A stretch of 64,000 nt of DNA, from contig NZ_CP032869.1 in NCBI RefSeq assembly GCF_003576455.2, positions 558,001 to 622,000 of the forward strand, given 5' to 3'. The notes under the pieces were generated by a model. That model searched no databases, was not told the DNA's origin, and saw only the letters and a program-made list of their open reading frames with translations. The stretch is from Mucilaginibacter celer (GTDB lineage: Bacteria; Bacteroidota; Bacteroidia; Sphingobacteriales; Sphingobacteriaceae). The position numbers and the translations under genes are program-made. Below are positions 25,742 through 35,600 of this stretch, in pieces (position 1 is the stretch's first letter; each line of letters begins with the position of its first letter).

Positions 25742-26205
25742 TTTTTTAGGCTCCAAAACTATGAAATATTTCCATGTTGCTGCAGGGTCTGACCAATCAA
25801 TTAATGGTTGGTGATAGGACCGGCCTGACGCAGTATCGCCCTGCCCCGTCAAAACAGCTGAAAAGAGGCGGTAGCTGAACATAATCAAAGACCCGCAGAA
25901 AACAATCAGCAACGCAGCTATCACACTATCCATTTTTATCAGAAGGCTCTTTGGGTATATTGAAGTTTATATCATATTTTCTGTGGCAGATACCGGATAA
26001 AGGGTAATAAAGATCTGTAGGGGATATTACTGGTAATAATGACCAAAAATATCCCCGCATAGGCTTATTACTGTGATTTAATAAATATTCCTAAAAGTTT
26101 TAAATTGTTTTATTGATAGAATTCTACTACCCATTTGCCACTGTTTTTCCTTTTTGAATTGCGGTTACTTTGCTTGTAATCAGGGTGATGGTCACCAACT
26201 AACCT
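25742..26205. other. Intergenic gap between the histone-like gene and LanKC
   Basis: About 460 bp. The left part carries an open frame continuous with the histone-like gene but without any recognisable protein. The right part is AT-rich and must hold the divergent promoters. TTACTTTG near 26163 is close to a -7 box, but the match is incomplete. No peptide-precursor frame is evident here. Confidence 0.4.
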
Positions 26206-28923
26206 ATGGAAAATCAACAGGCAAATAATCATAAGCTAACAGGTTTATACGAAGATCCCAACAGGGTTGCCCTGGCCGCTCAGCATGTTAAAACCGGCTA
26301 CAGCAGTTATTTGCTTGAACGTCATTTACCCTTTACAGTCCGATACCCCTACCTAATGGCCGGCGGGTTATCCGGAGAGAATTGCTGGAGCATTTATATT
26401 TCCGTGATCAGGCAACAAATGTCCGGATTATTGAGCTGGATTTTGGATTACCTAGCGGCGTTAGCTATTCCGTTCGCCATCCCGGTTGATGAGTGTGCTC
26501 ATAATATCATCCTCGATGGCAGGGCGGGGTTTTCTTATACAGGCAAAGTGCTGCACATTTATTTACCCGCGGATCAGCCGGCATATGATATCGCAGCTGA
26601 AATCCTGACCAGGACCTCGGGTATTAAAGGGCCCGCCATACCTTCGGCTGTTTTGCTTTCAGGCAGTATCTATGTGTCGTACGGCATTTTTCCTGAACCT
26701 CTCCTGTTTAACGGAAGCCGGCATTTTTCTCCCGCCGGAATATTTAGCGCGGAAGACTGGTTGTTGGAACGGCTGGGTGAAACGGGGACCGGGTGGCCTT
26801 TCGGGGTTTTTAAAAAGTTGAAAAAAAGAAGGCAGGGCCGGTTGTTGAACCATAAATATGTTCCGACAGGGGTTTTGAAGCGTGATGCGAAGGGAAATGT
26901 GCTGAAATGTGTACAACTGTTCCCGCTAAATCATTTGCGGCTCTGTGTGGCAAAACAGGGCCTGATGTTTCAGTGCCATGACGAGGCCGGCAGGGATATC
27001 AGGGACAGGCTGCAATGGCAATACCAGATACACAGGTTATTGGCCCCGGAATGTATCTTGCCCCAAGCCTACGAAATTTTCAGGAAGGACGACAATGCAT
27101 ATCTCGTCCTGCAGCATATTGAAGGATTAACGCTCAACGAGAAACTTGCCGCAACACAGCAGGGGGTCATGTGGCCGTCCCTGAGGGCGGATATCAGGCG
27201 TGAAATTATAAGCTGTCTGAAGAAGACGGTAACGGTAGTGGGTACTTTTCACAAGTACGGTATCGTGCACAGGGATGTGACCCCCGGAAATTTCCTGGTA
27301 ACCCAAACAGGAGAGGTAATAGCAATTGATATAGAATTATGCTGTGATATAAGAACCGGCGAGCCGGCTCCTGCATTTATTCTGGGAACCCCGGGTTATA
27401 TGTCGCCCCGGCAGTTGGATCAAAGGCCTCCGTCATTCGGAGACGATATTTATGCGCTGGGGGCCTTATTGCTTAAGGCATTTACCGGGCTTTCGCCTAA
27501 AAAATTTGATACGGGGGACAGGGCGTGGTTACACCAAAACCTGTACTATCATCTGTGCAGTGGCTCACTAACCGATCTGATCTGTGACTGTTTAAACGCT
27601 GATGAAGACCGGAGGCCATCTTTACAGACCATCCTTAGAGCTTTGGACGTCTATGACGCATTGCTACTGACCGGCGATGCCTGTGAGCGGGATGCTGTTC
27701 CTTCGGCGGTCACGAGGCAGGGCCTGGCTGGTATTACCCAAAGGGCTCTCAATGCTTTGGGTAACCCCGTTATGCTGGAGCAGGACGGGCGCTGGGGCGC
27801 TAAACACGACGGGAAGGGTAACCTGACGGCAAATGAACTGGTCTTGCACGGATGGCACCCCGGCCTGTATTCAGGTACGGCAGGGACCTTGCTCTGCCTT
27901 GTACAGGCCGGGGGCCTGGGATATGATCTTAGCGGGCTGCGGGGCACCATAGATCGTCACGTTGTACTGCTGGAGATGGCCGTTGAAAATCCGGAAACTG
28001 TCGGCGCGGGCCTTTGGCATGGTACTTACGGAATCGCGATGGCCCTGTTGGTAATGAAGGGAGCGGGTCATTGGAACGCGGAGGCCGCAAGGTTGGGTTT
28101 AATGCAGCGCCTGTTAATGCCGGCTGCAACTGATCTCAGCCTCTGCACGGGGCTGACAGGTCAGGGAATGGCACTGATCACCTGTTATAGTGTCCTGTCC
28201 GGAGAAGTGGAAAAGCAGCTCTCCGGCATCGTGGCCTTTCTCCTCCGCGAACAGGAACCGGACGGTTCCTGGCAGACCGAAGGGACTCCGGGCTATCGCA
28301 GCGATTTCAAGATCAACGGGTTCGCCAGTGGTGTCAGCGGCATCCTTTATTTTCTGCTGACCTACCGTTTGCGTTTCGATGCGCACCGGCTGGATGATAG
28401 CATCATCAGGGGGCTCCGTTATTTAAGCAGCCAGTACAGGCAGGTCGACGGAAAACAAATGTGGTTGGCGAACAATAATGGACAGGTGGGAGATCCATGG
28501 CTGGAAAACGGCGCTGCCGGTATCGCATTGACATTTATTAAGGCCTTCGAGGTATACGGGGAACCGGGATATAAAACCATAGCCGGGACGGCTTTATCAG
28601 TTTACCCGAAATCCCTTTCGGCCAATGCCGTCGATTCCGCTGACGGAATGAGCGGGTTGGGGGAGGTCTATCTCGAAGCGTACCGGGTCTTTGGGGAAGA
28701 AGAATGGGCGGAGCGGGCGCGCCACATCGCTGATTTCCTGGTTCATTGTTTTAATACCAATGCCGACGGGAGTGTTTACTGGCTGCACCATCATTTTTCG
28801 AAGCCGGCTGCAGGTTACCTGTCCGGAAATTGCGGTATTATTCATTTCCTGATGAGAGTGGTTCATCCCGGCAGGCTGGGTTTTCCTTTTCCTTTGATCA
28901 ATAATAACGACAGACATGAATAA
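26206..28923 (+). CDS. Class III LanKC-like lanthionine synthetase homologue
   Basis: A 905-residue multidomain protein. The N-terminal ~215 residues match the position of the lyase-type domain of LanKC proteins. A protein-kinase-like domain follows (about 216-480), with YGIVHRDVTPGNFLV (H355, R356, D357), IDIE at 374-377 in place of DFG, and GTPGYMSPRQ at 394-403. The C-terminal ~400 residues form a LanC-like double-helical barrel with the recurring GTAG (557), GTYG (606), GVSG (709), NGAAG (768), GMSG (814) and GNCG (874) turns. The LanC zinc ligands are missing: WLENG stands where WCxG is expected and no Cys-His pair follows. This is known for class III enzymes. Such enzymes phosphorylate and dehydrate Ser/Thr and can cyclise them onto Cys. 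It overlaps the MauE gene by 8 bp. Substrate unknown. Confidence 0.85.
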   Translation: MENQQANNHKLTGLYEDPNRVALAAQHVKTGYSSYLLERHLPFTVRYPYLMAGGLSGENCWSIYISVIRQQMSGLLSWILDYLAALAIPFAIPVDECAHNIILDGRAGFSYTGKVLHIYLPADQPAYDIAAEILTRTSGIKGPAIPSAVLLSGSIYVSYGIFPEPLLFNGSRHFSPAGIFSAEDWLLERLGETGTGWPFGVFKKLKKRRQGRLLNHKYVPTGVLKRDAKGNVLKCVQLFPLNHLRLCVAKQGLMFQCHDEAGRDIRDRLQWQYQIHRLLAPECILPQAYEIFRKDDNAYLVLQHIEGLTLNEKLAATQQGVMWPSLRADIRREIISCLKKTVTVVGTFHKYGIVHRDVTPGNFLVTQTGEVIAIDIELCCDIRTGEPAPAFILGTPGYMSPRQLDQRPPSFGDDIYALGALLLKAFTGLSPKKFDTGDRAWLHQNLYYHLCSGSLTDLICDCLNADEDRRPSLQTILRALDVYDALLLTGDACERDAVPSAVTRQGLAGITQRALNALGNPVMLEQDGRWGAKHDGKGNLTANELVLHGWHPGLYSGTAGTLLCLVQAGGLGYDLSGLRGTIDRHVVLLEMAVENPETVGAGLWHGTYGIAMALLVMKGAGHWNAEAARLGLMQRLLMPAATDLSLCTGLTGQGMALITCYSVLSGEVEKQLSGIVAFLLREQEPDGSWQTEGTPGYRSDFKINGFASGVSGILYFLLTYRLRFDAHRLDDSIIRGLRYLSSQYRQVDGKQMWLANNNGQVGDPWLENGAAGIALTFIKAFEVYGEPGYKTIAGTALSVYPKSLSANAVDSADGMSGLGEVYLEAYRVFGEEEWAERARHIADFLVHCFNTNADGSVYWLHHHFSKPAAGYLSGNCGIIHFLMRVVHPGRLGFPFPLINNNDRHE

Positions 28924-29356
28924 AAAGATTTTAACCGAGGTCATTGCAGCTCTCCTGGCACTGTTGTTCCTATACGCAGGTTTCAGTAAACTGGTGAATA
29001 TGCCGGCTTTTACCAGGGCCATGCACAACCAGCCCTTTCCGTCCTGGTTCGCTGATGCACTGATCTGGACGATACCTCCGGCAGAAATCATATTCGCGTT
29101 GGGCTTGTTTTTCGACAGAACCAGGAAATACGCAGCGTACGCTTATTTAATACTGATGGGTTTGTTCTCTTTATACATTGCCGCAATTTTATTGCACCTG
29201 TTTCCAAGGGTACCCTGCTCCTGCGGAGGGGTAATCCAGGCACTTAGCTGGGGCCAGCATCTCCTGTTTAATTTATGCTTTACCGGCCTAGCGCTCGCAT
29301 TCATTTTTCTAATAAAACAGTCCGGAACGGAAAGCAGGCCGGGAGACGGCAGATAA
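28916..29356 (+). CDS. MauE/DoxX family membrane protein
   Basis: A 146-residue integral membrane protein with four helices (about 8-24, 45-66, 72-96, 118-136). The loop after helix 3 carries PCSCGG (Cys101 and Cys103), the redox pair seen in MauE-like proteins, followed by LSWGQHLLFN. MauE-type proteins are linked with disulfide formation or delivery of reducing power across the membrane. The start codon lies inside the end of the LanKC gene, so translation is coupled. The next gene is a small secreted protein with two cysteines, a likely client. Confidence 0.85.
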   Translation: MNKKILTEVIAALLALLFLYAGFSKLVNMPAFTRAMHNQPFPSWFADALIWTIPPAEIIFALGLFFDRTRKYAAYAYLILMGLFSLYIAAILLHLFPRVPCSCGGVIQALSWGQHLLFNLCFTGLALAFIFLIKQSGTESRPGDGR

Positions 29357-29450
29357 AGCTCCGGCATCAAAAATATTTCACGCGCGGGAAAGCAGGCCAA
29401 AGCCAATGCCTGAAAAAATTGGCCAATTTATTAAACTTAAATTTCGTAAC

Positions 29451-29744
29451 ATGAAAAAGATCAGAATCGGCCTGATGGCCATTGCTGCACTAAGCGGTAT
29501 GGGAAGCGCATACGCGATTAACCATCCTAAAAAAACTCAGGGCTTACTTTATTATGGCAGGATCACCAGTGCCGGTCACTTCGACTGGTTTACTTCAGCT
29601 CCTCCGGGTTGTAATGCGACTACAACACCTAATGCTGCCTGTACCATTACATCGACCTATGATGTAACCGGCGGCGCTTACGCTGATCAGCTTCCTCCTG
29701 GTGCTAACGTGCAGAACGCCTCAACAGGAAAATTGCACAATTAA
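29451..29744 (+). CDS. Small secreted two-cysteine protein (DUF6520-like), possible LanKC/MauE client
   Basis: A 97-residue protein. The N-terminus is a Sec signal peptide ending in AYA at residue 22. The mature part holds only two Cys (C54 and C64) in a Ser/Thr-rich stretch (FTSAPPGCNATTTPNAAC, then TITSTYD), and ends in an unstructured Gly/Asn/Pro tail. I chose ATG 29451; the upstream ATG-less extension from 29406 would bury the signal peptide. Similar small proteins (DUF6520, from memory) follow MauE genes in Bacteroidetes. With a LanKC protein two genes upstream, the Thr-rich, Cys-containing core is also a conceivable lanthipeptide-like substrate. That is inference: a Sec signal is unusual for class III precursors. 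Confidence 0.75.
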   Translation: MKKIRIGLMAIAALSGMGSAYAINHPKKTQGLLYYGRITSAGHFDWFTSAPPGCNATTTPNAACTITSTYDVTGGAYADQLPPGANVQNASTGKLHN

Positions 29745-29750
29745 TTGAAA

Positions 29751-29779
29751 AGGGTAAGCTTCCTATGGAAGCTTACCCT
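29751..29779. terminator. Bidirectional terminator between the small secreted protein and TlpA
   Basis: A perfect 13-bp inverted repeat (AGGGTAAGCTTCC / GGAAGCTTACCCT) with a 3-base loop lies exactly between two convergent genes, 6 bp and 4 bp from their stop codons. Confidence 0.8.
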
Positions 29780-29783
29780 GATC

Positions 29784-31205
29784 TTATCGGAGCGTTTCGT
29801 TGATAGCATTCACCAATCCGTTACCGCCATCATCTAAGGGACTTTCCGGGATCCGCAAAATGTTGCCGTTCCTGTCGACGAGGATTAGCGTCGGGCAGCC
29901 CGTAATATTGTAATGCCTGGCTATGGGATGGTTAAAGGCTTGTGATTCCGTAAACAGATTCTTACTCTGGCGCGTGCTATATTTGTTTTGCCGCACCGAA
30001 CTCAGCCACTGTGTTTTGGATTTGTCCAGTCCAACACTGATAAACACAACATCTTTCCCCTGGTACAATTTTTCAATTTTTTCCAACTCCGGCTTGATCT
30101 TCAGACAGGCGCCGCAACCGGTAAACCAAAAATCCATCAGCACCACCTTGTCTTTAAAATCCCCGGAATGTACAAGCTTACCCGCGGTATCCGGTAGGCT
30201 GAAATCGTAAGCCCGGGCGCCCGGCATTACTGATGTGCTGAGTTCTTCAAGTACTTTGGCCATATCGCCACCGGTCACAAAAGCGGATGCATCAGCAAGC
30301 AAAGGCACGATCTCTTTACTGGTCCGTTCCATAAATAAAAGATAGGTTATCAGCTTTTCTTTTAGCGATTTACTGAAGCCCGTTCCGGTTTTAAAGAAGG
30401 CATAGGCCTTGGGCAATGAAAAAGGTTGATCAGGTATTATACAGGAGTCCAGTTTGTACCGGGCAATCTGCCCGGCAATAAAATCGTTGGCATAAACTGC
30501 TGATTCACCGATTGCCTCTTCCGCGTATTTAACCGACTGGTTGAAAGCAGCCGGCCGGCTGGTACCTCCGTTCTGGTAAAACGTCTTAGTATAGTTGTAA
30601 GCCAGTAACATTTCCTCTCCCAGGATATCGGCCTTCAGGATATGATAGATTACCGGAGGTAAACGGATACTGTCAGCTTTCAGTGTGGCCAGCCTCGCTT
30701 GGGTTAGTGCGTTGATCAAACGGGTCTTGCTCTCCAATGTAGGTATACCCTTTTGCTCCCTAAAAAAAACTTTTTGTAAACTGTCGCTTTTAAACTTTAC
30801 TTTCCAGCAAGCACTTCCTTGGCCGGTAAAAAACACCTGCTGCTGTTTCATGCTGATGTTCACCTGGTCCCCGGCCGTTACAAGGTACCCCGCGAAATAG
30901 CAACCCGTCCCAGCCGGTAGGATCAGATCAACGTACCGCGCCCGGGCGCTTACAGGAAAGCTAATATGAAAACGGCGATGGGATGCGACAGTTGTAAACG
31001 TAGTTTTAGATAAAGGGTGTTGTGCGAACTCGCCAAACTTATAAAGATTTAGCACGATCGTGTCTCCATCGTTGAGCCTCTCGGCATAGCCTGATACGGT
31101 CACTTCGTTTTTCTGCTTCACGGTAAAATGCCTGGCCTCCGCAAGCTGACAGACCAGCAGGGCCAGGCAGGTCATCAAAAATTTTATTTTTATGGAAAAG
31201 TTCAT
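29784..31205 (-). CDS. TlpA-type thioredoxin-like periplasmic protein
   Basis: A 473-residue exported protein. A signal peptide (residues 1 to about 24) is followed by a poorly conserved N-terminal beta-sandwich region typical of Bacteroidetes TlpA-like proteins, a helical linker, and a C-terminal AhpC/TSA-Redoxin domain from about 330. The active site is FWFTGCGACLKIKPEL with C364 and C367 (CGAC), and a cis-Pro follows at TGCPTLILV. It probably reduces or exchanges disulfides in the periplasm. It overlaps the SusD stop by one base (TAATG), so it is translated with SusC and SusD. It faces the MauE/two-cysteine protein pair. Confidence 0.88.
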   Translation of the reverse strand: MNFSIKIKFLMTCLALLVCQLAEARHFTVKQKNEVTVSGYAERLNDGDTIVLNLYKFGEFAQHPLSKTTFTTVASHRRFHISFPVSARARYVDLILPAGTGCYFAGYLVTAGDQVNISMKQQQVFFTGQGSACWKVKFKSDSLQKVFFREQKGIPTLESKTRLINALTQARLATLKADSIRLPPVIYHILKADILGEEMLLAYNYTKTFYQNGGTSRPAAFNQSVKYAEEAIGESAVYANDFIAGQIARYKLDSCIIPDQPFSLPKAYAFFKTGTGFSKSLKEKLITYLLFMERTSKEIVPLLADASAFVTGGDMAKVLEELSTSVMPGARAYDFSLPDTAGKLVHSGDFKDKVVLMDFWFTGCGACLKIKPELEKIEKLYQGKDVVFISVGLDKSKTQWLSSVRQNKYSTRQSKNLFTESQAFNHPIARHYNITGCPTLILVDRNGNILRIPESPLDDGGNGLVNAINETLR

Positions 31206-32641
31206 TAGCGTGGGTTTTGAGGGATTCCGCTGACCTGAATTTCATTGTCCGGAATAGGCCAGGCGTAACGTTTATCGTTCGGGGGAAGGTTGTACTGCGT
31301 GCCTTCGATGTTCCTGACCGGCGTTACCTCTAAACCAGGTTCTTTATTCAACCTTCTCAGGTCGGTCCAGCGAAGGCCCCGGAACAACAGCTCCTTCCTG
31401 CGTTCTGTCAGGATGATGTTCAGTGCGTCGGCGGAACTCCCTGCCTCAAAAGGGATGAAAGTACCCGTCTTCCACCGTTTGGCCATCAGCGTGTTCAGGT
31501 CGGTGAGCGCGGCGTTTTTGTCGCCCAGCCTCGCGCTGCATTCCGCACGGATAAGGTACATCTCGTCGGTAGCGATCCCGCTGAACAGGTTCCCTTTAAA
31601 GTCGTAGGAGCCACGGAAATAGGGTAGCCCCTTGTTCAGGATAAAGAATGCGGATTTTCTTAGGTCGTTATCATTGTATGAAGCATACAAAACAGAGTCG
31701 GTGACTGCTTTGTAGTTAACCGATATAATACTATAACTGATCAGTGCCGAATGATAGATGTCTTCCGCCAGGAAATCGTTGCTGATCGTATAATCATTCG
31801 GCTTCAGCGTATTGTAATCGACAAGGTCTGCATGTATGGCAAGGCTCTGGTCTGCATACTTATAAGCCTGCCGGTAGTCGGTGACGGCCAGATATACCCT
31901 GGCCAGCATGCCGCATGCCGCAGCCTTTGAAGCTTCTGTCCTGTATAGTGGTTTGTCCGGCAATAGTGCGGCCGCTGCCTGCAGGTCGGTGATCACCTGG
32001 TCATAACAGGCCCGGACCGTCGCCCGGGTGGATTTAACGGTAAGGTCCGAATTTAAACGGAGCGGGATACCCGGGTCGGTGGCCGACGTTTGGGGATCAT
32101 ATGGCAACGCAAAGGTCTGGACAAGATTGTAGAAGGCATTGGCGCGGTAGAAAAGGGCGTTCCCTCTGACCGTGTTGAACTTTGCCTGGTCGGTGGCGTT
32201 AACCTTCATTTTTGCCAGAGCATCGAGAACGGTGTTCGCATAATATACCTGGATATACGGGTTCGACCAGTCCAGGATGTTGGCACCGGCGTCATAAACC
32301 TTTTTCGCCCAGATGTAGCCGTTTATTTCCTGTGTCGTATACAGGCTGGCCCAGTCAGCAGAGGAAACGTAATAGTCATCCGATGCGATCTGACCCAGCG
32401 CCGGGTCCTGGGCATTAAAGACACCTTCATTATGCAGCAGGGACTGGTAATCCTCCAGCGTCTTCGGGACGCTCAATGCGGCGTTTGTTTTAGCATCCAG
32501 GAAATCATCCTGCTTTTTACAGCCGAGGCAAGCCATCAGAATTGCCAGTAACAGGCCATAGTGTAGCCGCTTTGACCCTGCGGGAACCAGGGGCGTATTT
32601 TTCCGGCCAAAGGCCGGCTGGCGGTAATATCTGTTTTTCAT
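31205..32641 (-). CDS. SusD/RagB family outer-membrane lipoprotein
   Basis: A 478-residue nutrient-binding lipoprotein. I chose ATG 32641, because the signal and lipobox (LMACLGC) follow from there; the frame continues 111 bp upstream into SusC. The protein has SusD features: KQDDFLDAKTNAALSVPKTL after the lipid Cys, TPR-like helices (AKFNTVRGNALFYRANAFYN), and the C-terminal LNIILTERRKELLFRGLRWT. SusD caps the SusC barrel and binds the ligand at the cell surface. It is 11 bp downstream of SusC. Confidence 0.92.
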   Translation of the reverse strand: MKNRYYRQPAFGRKNTPLVPAGSKRLHYGLLLAILMACLGCKKQDDFLDAKTNAALSVPKTLEDYQSLLHNEGVFNAQDPALGQIASDDYYVSSADWASLYTTQEINGYIWAKKVYDAGANILDWSNPYIQVYYANTVLDALAKMKVNATDQAKFNTVRGNALFYRANAFYNLVQTFALPYDPQTSATDPGIPLRLNSDLTVKSTRATVRACYDQVITDLQAAAALLPDKPLYRTEASKAAACGMLARVYLAVTDYRQAYKYADQSLAIHADLVDYNTLKPNDYTISNDFLAEDIYHSALISYSIISVNYKAVTDSVLYASYNDNDLRKSAFFILNKGLPYFRGSYDFKGNLFSGIATDEMYLIRAECSARLGDKNAALTDLNTLMAKRWKTGTFIPFEAGSSADALNIILTERRKELLFRGLRWTDLRRLNKEPGLEVTPVRNIEGTQYNLPPNDKRYAWPIPDNEIQVSGIPQNPR

Positions 32642-32652
32642 TTCATCAAATT

Positions 32653-35600
32653 TTAAAGCCCGGCTTTTAAGCCGAATGCAAACGTTCTTGGTAAAGGATA
32701 AGCTGAGGCCGAATACAGGTCCGGGTCGAGTTGGTCGTGGTTCGCGCGCCAAAGGATCGCGATGTTGTTGACATACCCGTAAACCTGGAGATAACGGAAA
32801 GGCATTTTTTTCCAGGCCTGCTTTTTGATATCGTAGGCGACATTGACGTCCTGCAGGCGTATATGATCACCTTTGTCCACGAGTACGGATGAGTAACTGT
32901 AAAAAGTTTCCCGGTTATTGTCGACTGGGGGTAGCTGCGCCGATGGTACGGTGGTCTTTGATTCATCACCTGGATTCTGCCATCTTTTCGTATAATCCTC
33001 ATGGCCGTACCAGCCGTTATACAGGCCGCTGTAAGATATGGACGAACGCCTGAAATAATAATTCAGCTTGTAGATGATATTGACAGACAACGAGAAGTCA
33101 CGGTAACTGAACGTGTTGTTCAACGATCCGAATGTCGTCGGCCTGGACGGCCCGTTAAAGACCAGGTCCTTCAAAGCGGTGCTGTTGATGATCGCCGTAT
33201 AATCCGTGCTGACCACCCCGTTCAGGATGCCCTGCGGATCGCCTTTATCGTGGCTGAGCCCCGCAAAGCTGTAACTGTAAACCGCGAACAGCGGGTTGCC
33301 GGTAACAGGTACTATGTTGGCGCCCCCTGCCAGCGCTCCGGCGGCGGTCTGCTTTACATCGTATTTCGTGATCCTGTCCAACGCGTAGCTCAACTGGAAA
33401 ACGCTTTGCCAGCCGAAGTTTCCGACGGCTATATTACGTGAGTTCAGGACGAGATCCAGGCCTTTGCCTGAGGTATTCGCGGTGTTGCCCCGGAAGGAAA
33501 TGAAGCCTACCGAAGGGGCCAGCGGAGAATCGCCGAAAAGATCGATCCCTTTTTTCAGGTAAAAGTCGAAGCTGCCCCATATCCTGCGGTTCCCGGTGGA
33601 GAAGTCGATACCCATATTGACCATGCGTATTTTTTCCCACCTTAGGTCCGGGTTGGCCGGGTTGTCGATGTTGGAGAACAGCAGGCCGTTGCTGTAATAG
33701 TTGTTCGTATTTTGCCGGATGGTAGTGACGGCCACCACATTCTTATCAACATTGCCGTTGTACCCGAATGTGGCCCGCAGCTTCAGGTAGGGGAGCCAGG
33801 GAATTTTGTAAAAGGGTTCTTTGCTCGCGGTCCATCCCAGCCCGGCAGAATAAAGCGGGACGGCTTTCTGGTTGGTATTGACACCAAAAAGGTTCGACCT
33901 GTCGATCCGTCCGCTCAGCGAGAAAGTATACCGGTTTTTATAAATATAGCCCGCATTGCCGAAATAGGAGATATAACGGTCAGTCAGCTTGCTGAAGCCG
34001 AGTTGTCCCGGGATTCTGGTGAATATTCCGGAAGGGTTTTGTTTAAAGTAGGAGATATTGTCGACAAACTGGGAGGTCTGCAAGTCTTTGTCGTAACCAT
34101 ATACCGTATTGCTGTTCGCGCTGGTGACGGCGTCGTTGAGCTCCGCCCCGGCGAGGACGGTCACTGAATGGTCCGCCGACCAGGCTTTATTAAAATTAAG
34201 CTGCCCGCGTACACGCTGCGAAACCAGTCGGCTGTCGGACTTTTGCAAGATTCCGCCGAGCGGTATGTTATGGGTTATGCTGCTCCCGTTAACGAGGGTG
34301 AACTGGTTGATCAGGTTACGTGTATAATAACTGTCCCTGCTGTAATAATTGTTGACGTCGGAAGCTGAGTTCTGGTACTGGTATTTGATTTCCGCGTTAA
34401 AAGCCCGCAGGAAACTGTAGTTCAGGCCGGCATTGAGCCGGATGTCCTCGGAACGTGTACTGTTATCGGAATTCCTGATTTCGTCAAGGGGTTTATATTG
34501 CCAGTTCAACAGGCCCCGCTGCGCTACAGGATCGGTGACCCAGGAATAGTTGTAGTCTTTTACAATGGCAAGGGCGTTGCCGTCCGCGTCCGCCAGCCGG
34601 GCATAAGGGTATATTTTGCCGTAGGTTCCGCCGGTAACGAGGCTGCTGATTCCATTATTGATTGCATTACCCTGCACGTAATTGATCCCGGCTGTAACTT
34701 CCAGATCCCGGAAAGGCCGGAACGTCTGTTGGCTGGTCAGTGTGAGGCGGTCGTTTTTGTTCCCGGTCAGGTTCGCTGTATTATGGTCATATCCTGCGGA
34801 AAAATAATAAGTGTTCCTTTCGCCACCACCGTTCAGGCTCAGGCTGTATTGCTGGTTCAGGCTTCTCCTGTACAGGTATTTTTCGATATCGTTCCTGATG
34901 TCCGTTTTTTCAAGGATCCCGATCTGGCTGTTAACCTGGTCCGCATCGATCTTGCCCGCGCGCTGGTCTGCGAGCAGCTGGACGACGGGCGATACCGGCA
35001 GACGCCGCTGGCTGGTCAGCTGCGTGTTGTAAAAACCGCTGGCGAATAATGTCTTTTCAACGCCGATAAAATCCTTGCTGTCCAGGAATGCCGGGTTGTA
35101 AAACGCATCGGGGAGGTTACCCGAGGTGAAGTTCGCCGTCAGGTCGATTAAAAGCTGCCGGTTCGTCCTTCCTTTTTTGGTCGTAATGACGATGACGCCA
35201 TTACCGGAGCGGACGCCCCATATGGAGGCGGCAGCCGCATCTTTCAATATTGTTATGCCGGCGACATCGTTGGGGTTGATATTGTTGATATCCCCGTCGT
35301 AGGGGAAGTTATCGACGACGATCAGCGGCTGGTCGTTGGCGTATAGGGTGCTGTGCCCGCGGATGCTGATATCGGTCCCGCCTGTCACTGAATTCAGCGT
35401 GTTCCTGTTGACCAGCAGGCCGGGAACGATCCCCTCAAGCCTGCTCAGCACGTCAGTGCTGATCCGCCTGTTGACCAGGGTGCTGTCCAGCTGTACAAAA
35501 GCACCCGTTGCCCGTTCTTTGGGGAGAGACTGGTAGCCGGTGGAGACGACCCGGACTTCCTCCAGCCTGGAATCGGCCGCTGCCAGAGAGATCGTTAAAT

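Noticed and set aside
25742..25933. N-terminal extension of the histone-like protein
   Set aside because: Family members start at MENFxKLKELI; the extension has no match and would add a hydrophobic segment to a DNA-binding protein.
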